64,000 bases of DNA from Gnetum montanum (taxonomy: Eukaryota > Streptophyta > Gnetopsida > Gnetales > Gnetaceae): positions 130,751-194,750 of the forward strand of contig MNCI01022658.1 of the NCBI GenBank assembly GCA_015680685.1. Reading direction: 5' to 3'. A program made the translations under genes and the position numbers. This document shows positions 58,060 through 64,000 of the stretch, in pieces. Numbering within the stretch: the first letter of the stretch is position 1; each line of letters opens with the position of its first letter. The notes under the pieces were generated by a model, which did no database searches, was not told the DNA's origin, and worked only from the letters and a program-made list of their open reading frames with translations.

Positions 58060-58385
58060 CTTGTAGGCCCCATGCTAGTTTAAAGCCATGGTGGAAGGGT
58101 TGTTGCTAGTTTAAGGTCATTTCAGGCCATGGTGATTACTAGTTTAAGACCATTTTAGGCTGTGAATAAAAGGGAAAGTATTGCTAGTTTTGGGCCATGG
58201 TAGGTTGTGAGGTGCCAGTTTAAGACCATGGCAATATGTGTGCTAGTTTAAGGCCTTTTTAGGCCATGGCAATGCAAGAAAGGCTGCCAGTTTAAGGCCA
58301 TGGTAGGTCATCTGCTAATTTAAGGCCTTTTTGGACTATAACGATGTGAGGAAGTTGGCTAGTTTTAGGCCATGGTGGGTCATGT
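58060..58385. repeat. Palindromic minisatellite array c
   Basis: About nine units of CTAGTTTAAGGCC…GGCCATG, 28-45 bp each, again with an internal inverted repeat (GGCC…GGCC). The array lies between the end of the antisense gene and the protease. Confidence 0.75.
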
Positions 58386-58629
58386 ATATTTTTTGCAATT
58401 TTGAATCTTATGATTTTTATGTTTTTCTAATGCATGAGAAGACTAATTGGAAATGCATAGGCAAAAGAAATGAATGTGTAACAAAGAAAATTATGTAAAA
58501 TACAAGAAACCATGCAAAATGTAGTTGTGCAAGCAACCATGCAAAATGTAGCTATGCAAGCAAAAGGCTAATGGCGCATGCAAAACTTAAGGGCAAGTAG
58601 GTGCCTATCACATGTTGAACTAAGGGGGT
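58386..58629. other. Short E3 spacer
   Basis: Contains a direct repeat of CCATGCAAAATGTAG(T/C)T(G/A)TGCAAGC near 58510-58560; nothing else was seen. Confidence 0.5.
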
Positions 58630-59640
58630 ACCTTAGTCATGTAGTTGCTTCCTAACCCAATGTGGATTAGGGGGTGCATAAGGCCTAAGTAGCATAAGGA
58701 GGTATTGGCCTATATCTTCATCATTGATGCTAAAGGGAAATTCTGCCCATAAAGCTTCCTTGGGAAGGGCATTTGCCTTTTCTGTCTCTTCAAATGGGTC
58801 TGGTGAACAAGGTTGATCCTTATCCTTCATAGGCGGTGTGTCATCAAGGAACTCTATCTCCAACCCTTGATTTGTGTCAATGTTGTTGATGGTTCAAGGG
58901 ATCAAGTTGTCACCATGTATGATCACTTCTTCACCTTCATATGAAAGATGGATCTCTTGGTGAATGGGTGAGGAGATGACCCATAATTGAGCTAACCAGG
59001 GCCTTCCTAAAATCAGGTTGAACCCAGGCATCTCCTTGATGACAATGAATTTAGCCATACTGTGGAATTACTCGCCTACCACGAAGGCTATTGTAACTGC
59101 TCCTTTCATGAAAATGCGTGACCTATTAAAGGACTTGAGGCACATTGTTTGTATGGCCTAGATTTGGTCAGTGAGACCAAGCTTGTTAACAACTAGGAAT
59201 GGGATGATGTTAGTCACTGCCCCATCATCGACATGCACCTTGCAAATCCTACATTGACCTATGTGGATAGTTATAAACATAATTGCATTGGTGACCCAAT
59301 CCTTTTTAGAGTTGACCTTGATTGCCTCATCATGAAATGCTAGAGGTGTTGAACCTGATTCTTGAGGTGAAGGAGGAAGCATCACAGTGTGAATGGCTTG
59401 TTCATCTACTGGGATGTTCTCCTTGATAGGAATGAAGGCCAACATGTGAACTAGGGCTTCATGGTAAGTAGAGGAGGTCATCACCAAGTTATATAGGCTT
59501 AAGGTTGTATTTTTTTGTTTCAAAGCTTGCTTAACTTGTGCCAATGCATCTAGAAAGTCCTTACCACTGTCAGTTTTCTTGTTAGCCTTCATCTCCTCCA
59601 TGCAATCCAAGAGAAGAATCTCTTGGGGAGGAGATTTGGG
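58630..59640 (-). pseudogene. Protease region of E3
   Basis: The 150-codon open piece 59158-59610 contains KVHVDDGAVTNIIPFLVVNK near its end, matching the Tat protease motif VD(D/N)G.S.N..P. The first Asp and Gly are kept, with Ala for the usual Ser. TYHEALVHML upstream is also typical. The downstream piece 58633-58863 is acidic and proline-rich (FLDDTPPMKDKDQP). After it the polyprotein is interrupted for more than 6 kb before RT resumes. Confidence 0.78.
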
Positions 59641-62299
59641 CTTGGCTTGTTTTGCTTGCCTATGAGCCTTAGTGATCGATTTTTAATTGCTTGCAGTAGT
59701 GGCTTTGGTTGATGTGGCCATAGGAATGGTAAACAAGGGAATAGGCTTAGGTAGACCTGATGCCATACGTTCCCTCATCATTCAGTTAGCAAAGTACTCA
59801 TTTGGCCTCCTAGGCTACCACCTAGACTACTTGGTCTTGTATGCGGGATGAGGCCTTGGACAAGTAGGGCTTATTGTAGTCCCCACCATTGGGCTCAGCA
59901 AAGGGTCTGCATGTTGCAGCACCTTAATGACAAAGGGTGTCTAGGTGGCTATTATCACAATGTGCTATGGGGCCCTAACCATAAAAAGTGTCATGGGCAC
60001 CCAAGGTGGTGCTTTAACAACAAAATGGATCCTTGGAATGGTTGATGCCAAGGAGGCCCTAATGTTGTTAGAGGGCACACGAACCACAAATGGCTCTTGT
60101 GCCAGTCTTGTGTTGTCATCAATGTTGATGGCATTGATGAAATAGCCTACATGACTTGCATTGAGAGGGTCTTTGTAGACCTTCATTGATTTTTTTTCTG
60201 GGTGAATTTGGTTGGTTGTGTCAAGAACCAGTTGGCCTTAGCTAATCATGCATTGTATGTCATCTCGTAAGGCCATGCAGAAATCTGTGTCATGGTTGAA
60301 CAGTTGATGGTAATGGTAGAACCAATCCAAACTGAAGTGTTTGGGAATTGGAGGCTCATTTGGTGCAACCATTAATGGGTTCCTAAGGAGCTCACAATAG
60401 TAGTTATAACAATTTATGAGCATATTTAGACATTTTCTTATATTGGATGTGCCTAGCACTAAGTAGCTAACCCAAAAGTTCTGATGGCTTGATGGGCAAT
60501 GGTGTGTACTTTGAGTGGTTCTTGTGCTCAAAGTTTGGCCTTGGGACAACTCTCCCCCCAACTGTCGATGGTATGGTTTGTTTGGTTGCCATAGTGTTAG
60601 AGTTGGTTGCCTTGTTGTTGGTCAGGGGCTTGATTGCCTTGGTTGTTGGCTTGGCTTCATTGGCCACTGCTAGAACTATTGTTGTTGCCTTTCCCTTCTC
60701 ATTGTCTTTCTTAGTATGTGCATTCTTGTAGGACATGTAGGGTAGACCCTTATTGGCTTCTGCTGCATCCTGAATGCTCTTCATTTGAGCAAATGCTTAG
60801 CCTAGGGAGTGTAGGGAAAGATAGTACAACTTCGACTTAATGAAGTCATTATAGTGCCTTTGAAAATGGCCAATAAGTGAGTTTCCATGATAGGCTCATG
60901 GATTTTGTTGAGTGAAGTGCTTCATCATTAGATGAACTTTTGAACGGGCTCTAAGTGACCTTGCTTGATCTACATGAGTTGATCGAGGATCACCTCAGGC
61001 TTCAAGTTGTACTTGAAGCAAGTGACAAATTGGCTAACAAAATCCTCCAATGAAGATATGGAGGCCATGGGGAGTACACAATACTAGTCTAGTGCCTTGT
61101 TGATTAGGGACATGGCAAACACATGAATGATTGCAAGTGGCCACGCATGCAACAAAAGGCACTTGGACTAAAAGGTCACTAGATGGGTGTTGGGGTCCCC
61201 TTCACCATTATATTTAGTAAACTGGGGAAGTTGGAAGTCAGGAGGCAAGGTCAATGATGGGAAAATAGGACTAATAGGATCATCTCGGTAGAAGTCCATC
61301 ACGTGGAACATATTAGAAGGGGTGGCCTTAAGCTGTTTGACCTCTTTAATGAGTGTCTGAATGAGTTGGAACAATGAATCTAGGTTCGATGTGGGTGCAG
61401 ATGGTCCATGGTCCTGTTGTGGGATGTGCAATGACGTGTGATGCCTGTTGAGTGTACTACTATTGTGTGTGCTATTGTTGCATGTGTTATGCCCAGGGCA
61501 TGGAAGTAAGGCCCCATAATATAGTTGTGGCTTGGGCTGATGTAATGGGTGCCATCGAGATAGGTGGGATGTATGACGCCTAACTCATGTATGGTTGGGA
61601 TGTCAACACTCTGTGCATGTAGGGTTGGGTTGGCATCATGGATGCCAACATAGAGGATTGCATGGACTATGCCAAGACCATGAAGGACAGGGTGACAGAT
61701 GGTCCTACACCCTAATGTGTATGCACTTGATGGCTTGCCACAATTGATGTCAACCTAGGTGGCTACAAGGGATACGTTACTACCTCAAAGAAAATAGATG
61801 GCTGAGATTACAAGGGAGCCACTTTAGAGGTAGGTGGCAGGAAAGAGATGTAGAAGGGATTCTCATTCTATGAGTGAGCCTAGAATTTCTCTTGCCCATC
61901 CTGTAAGGGCTCCTCATAGATAGTTGTCATGTCATGCTTGTTTGACCCACTCAGTCAAGTGAGTTGGTTGAGCATCCACTGAAAGGTCTTAGTGAGAGGG
62001 ATGAGATCGTTAGGGGTAGGGAATTACTCCCTCCTATTTTGATGTATGAGCTCATAACCTCACTTTGCATCCAACTCTTGGTAGTCCAAGGGGATGTCCA
62101 CCTAGAGTTTTACGCAAAGGAAGTTGTATTTATCTTTATCGAGCACCATGTGCTCAAGAGATTGGTTATGGATCCTAAGGGATTGCCTTTCCATGAAAAT
62201 GGGGCCCCTAGCCCTAGGAATGTTAATTATGAATTCTCATTAAATAGGTCTAATGATGACCGCACTTGAGGCGGAGGTCAAAGGCTCTTCAGGGTTCAT
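59641..62299 (-). pseudogene. Gag of E3
   Basis: The start is inferred at 62299 (MNPEEPLTSASSAV). The core motif LPPDFQLPQFTKYNGEGDPN (about 61180-61245) matches the Tat-group gag signature (LP.F..Y.G.GDP..HL). FYHYHQLFNHDTDFCMALRD (about 60250-60310) matches the conserved H..GH.T..C..L segment before the protease. Many stops separate the readable pieces. Gag would form the particle. Confidence 0.75.
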
Positions 62300-62716
62300 G
62301 CTATTGTGAAAAGATGTAAAAGGTGCAACACTGGAAAAGAAATGGCTAAGTATAATGATTACTAAAAACTGCTAAGTATAGAAATGCTGCAATGATAGAA
62401 GTTTGAGAGTGCTACTAGAAAAGTGTCCAACTTTGGTGCTACGCTTGATATGTTAGAGCTTGCTACACTCTCATACTGAGGGCAAGCTACACTCTTCCTA
62501 GCATACAGAGTCTAGAGTCCAAGTGCAAGAAATACACTTTGGCTTCCATTCTATGGGGTTCCATGGAAACGAACAAATGGGACCAATCTACACCAGCTAG
62601 CTTGTAGAAAAGCATAAGGGTGTCACATCTAGCTAGTAAGATAGGTGTAGAGAGCACACGGGACTACCACTGAACGTAGAAGGAAATGGTGAGCCCTCCT
62701 TCTAGTGCGAGAAAGC
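62300..62716. other. 5' leader of E3
   Basis: Contains GCTACGCTT and GCTACACTC words (about 62438-62495) like those in the LTR. No convincing primer-binding site was seen next to the LTR edge; the adjacent minus-strand sequence GCTTTCTCGCACTAGAAGG is too decayed to assign a tRNA. Confidence 0.5.
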
Positions 62717-64000
62717 TATAGTGACCAAGAATGTTGGTAGCTGGAACACTAAGGGGTTCATGGACACATAGCCTTGACCTCACCTTTGCGCGAGGGCCTT
62801 TGCTAGAAAATGAAGGTGGAGTGTCCTAGATAGTCTTGCTGATCAAACAAGGACTTTGCCGATTACAACCAGGATATCAGGTGCAGCCAAGGGGTGGCAT
62901 GTTTAGTTGAAATGCAAGTGATGATGTTGTGAGATAATGTAAGCATTCTAATGATGTTTTTGGAAGTACTGGGACTAGCTAAGCCTAAGTGTAGAGAGGT
63001 TTCCCAATGCAAGAATAATAGTGCAAATGTGTGAAAATGTGTAAAGTAGTGAAAATGTGTAAAGTAGTGAAAATGTGAATGTGATACTAAATGTCAAAGA
63101 AAATGCTTAAAATGCAATAGAGCTTGAGAGAGAAAAAGAATGGTACCACCCCAAATGGGACACATAGCAATTACAAATGAGCATTGAGGAGGTACGCGGT
63201 GTATAGACAGGTGCAGTAGTAACATAGCCACAGTCCCTGGGGTGTCCTAGGTGAAGATCAACATCCACAATGAAGTCTGTGCTTTCTAGGTTGGCTACTG
63301 TGGTGTCTTGTAGGCTGTGGTGTGCTATGGTGCTAAATGGGATGCTAAGGTATTGCCAAGATGTTGATACGCTTCGGTGCGCGGGGTGCTCAAGGTGCCT
63401 CAAGTGCCAAGTGGTACTCTGAAAGTGCCAACTGCTACTTGAATTTGCCAACCAAATGCTTCAAATGGCCATCACTAAGATGAATTGTCCTCCCTAGAGT
63501 GTGGAATGTGGGGGTATTTATAGGCTTAGGGTTAGTGTGGAGTGCGAATCGAGTGTCATGTAGAAAAGGGGTAGGTGGGGCTACACTGACCTCTACTACG
63601 CTCCCATTGGAGTGACTAGTGCTACGCTTTGGTGTGCTCTAATGGACCTCAAGAGACTACCAAATTGTGACTATGTTGCCAAGATTGCATGTGCCAAAGT
63701 GAAAAAATACCACAATGTACCTGCAAATAGTGAAATTTGGAGGCTACGCTCTGGGACTATGTTCTGCCCTCTTTCAAGTGGGATCAAGCGTAGGTACAAT
63801 TTCAGGACACAAGGGGGTACAAAGGAAGTGCAAGTTGTTGATCTTGCTTGTTGGAGAAGTTCTGGAGTTGGAATGAAGGAATGTGCTAAGCTCTAGAAGC
63901 TTTTGGAGGTAGTTCCGTGTTGCTATGCTAGCTACGCTTTGGAGTGTAGCCTAACAGTTAGGCAAATTTTTCCAAAAAGTCAAGTTAAGTGCTACTATGC
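62717..64000 (-). mobile_element. 5' LTR of E3, cut by window end
   Basis: It aligns with 40818 onward. The first bases are TATAGTGACC (TG changed to TA). It contains a tandem GTGTAAAGTAGTGAAAAT near 63030-63070 and the TATA box CCTATAAATACC on the minus strand at 63514-63525. The window ends inside the palindrome-rich part. Confidence 0.8.

Larger units (their letters stand above)
40818..64000 (-). mobile_element. Tat-like Ty3/gypsy element E3 (runs off the window)
   Basis: The LTR pair is 40818-~42572 and 62717 to beyond 64000. Minus-strand order is gag, PR, a spacer of about 6 kb holding an antisense gene, RT, RNase H (split by an insert), a second archaeal-type RNase H, integrase, then a 3' region. 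The second RNase H and the gag and protease sequence types place it with Tat (Ogre-type) elements. It spans over 23 kb here. All coding parts carry stops. The outer half of the 5' LTR is outside the window, so the target duplication cannot be tested. Confidence 0.82.

Noticed and set aside
61964-62269. Plus-strand open frame of 101 codons
   Set aside because: It lies opposite the inferred start of E3 gag, whose minus-strand reading aligns with the element order.

Overview
This is plant nuclear DNA from a repeat-rich genome. It is about 64 kb with no intact host gene and no prokaryotic features. Almost everything recognisable is decayed LTR retrotransposon, stacked in several layers of insertion. 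The Athila-type and Tat-type Ty3/gypsy lineages, a tRNA-Asp primer site, a Ty1/copia remnant and SINE-like pieces all point to a seed plant with a large genome. Conifers or other gymnosperms would fit, but the sequence alone does not fix the species. Many stop codons look like CAG>TAG or CAA>TAA changes, and primer-site mismatches are all transitions, as expected for long-methylated elements. One 231-base N gap and three single-N joins mark it as a draft assembly.

Layout. (1) 1-7136: the 3' part of a plus-strand Athila-like element (E0), consisting of a long 3' ORF split by a solo LTR (2422-3331, TSD GAGGA), a purine tract and a 3' LTR. It abuts a Ty1/copia C-terminus and LTR (about 7165-7585). 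(2) 7586-12813: AT-rich DNA with a second solo LTR (7968-8861, TSD ACTAC), an Au-like SINE tail and a cluster of short inverted repeats. (3) 12814-40268: a minus-strand Athila-like element (E1), carrying a 1.2-kb solo LTR in RNase H (20478-21699), a complete 13,370-bp relative (E2, 23848-37217, TSD ATAAG) in gag, and a solo LTR in its 5' LTR (38937-39814, TSD ATAAT). (4) 40818 to the window end: a minus-strand Tat-like element (E3), with an LTR at each end, gag, protease, RT, RNase H, a second RNase H and integrase. Its RNase H is split by a 3.8-kb insert holding a PB1-domain pseudogene. Between protease and RT lies about 6 kb with a decayed, apparently multi-exon plus-strand gene related to FCP1-type phosphatases.

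How the parts relate. E1 and E2 share the order gag-PR-RT-RNase H-INT, then a roughly 2-kb spacer, then a 3' ORF of about 960 codons. In both, the spacer ends in a block that looks like the U3-TATA part of their LTRs, placed about 370-430 bp upstream of the 3' ORF. This suggests the 3' ORF has, or had, its own LTR-derived promoter. E3 has three arrays of one short palindromic minisatellite at its module borders, and palindromic repeats in its LTR.

The observations most worth checking are the FCP1-like antisense gene in E3, the internal LTR-like promoter of E1/E2, the PB1-containing insert and the module-border arrays. All coordinates of decayed elements are read by eye and approximate, except where exact LTR ends and TSDs are given.
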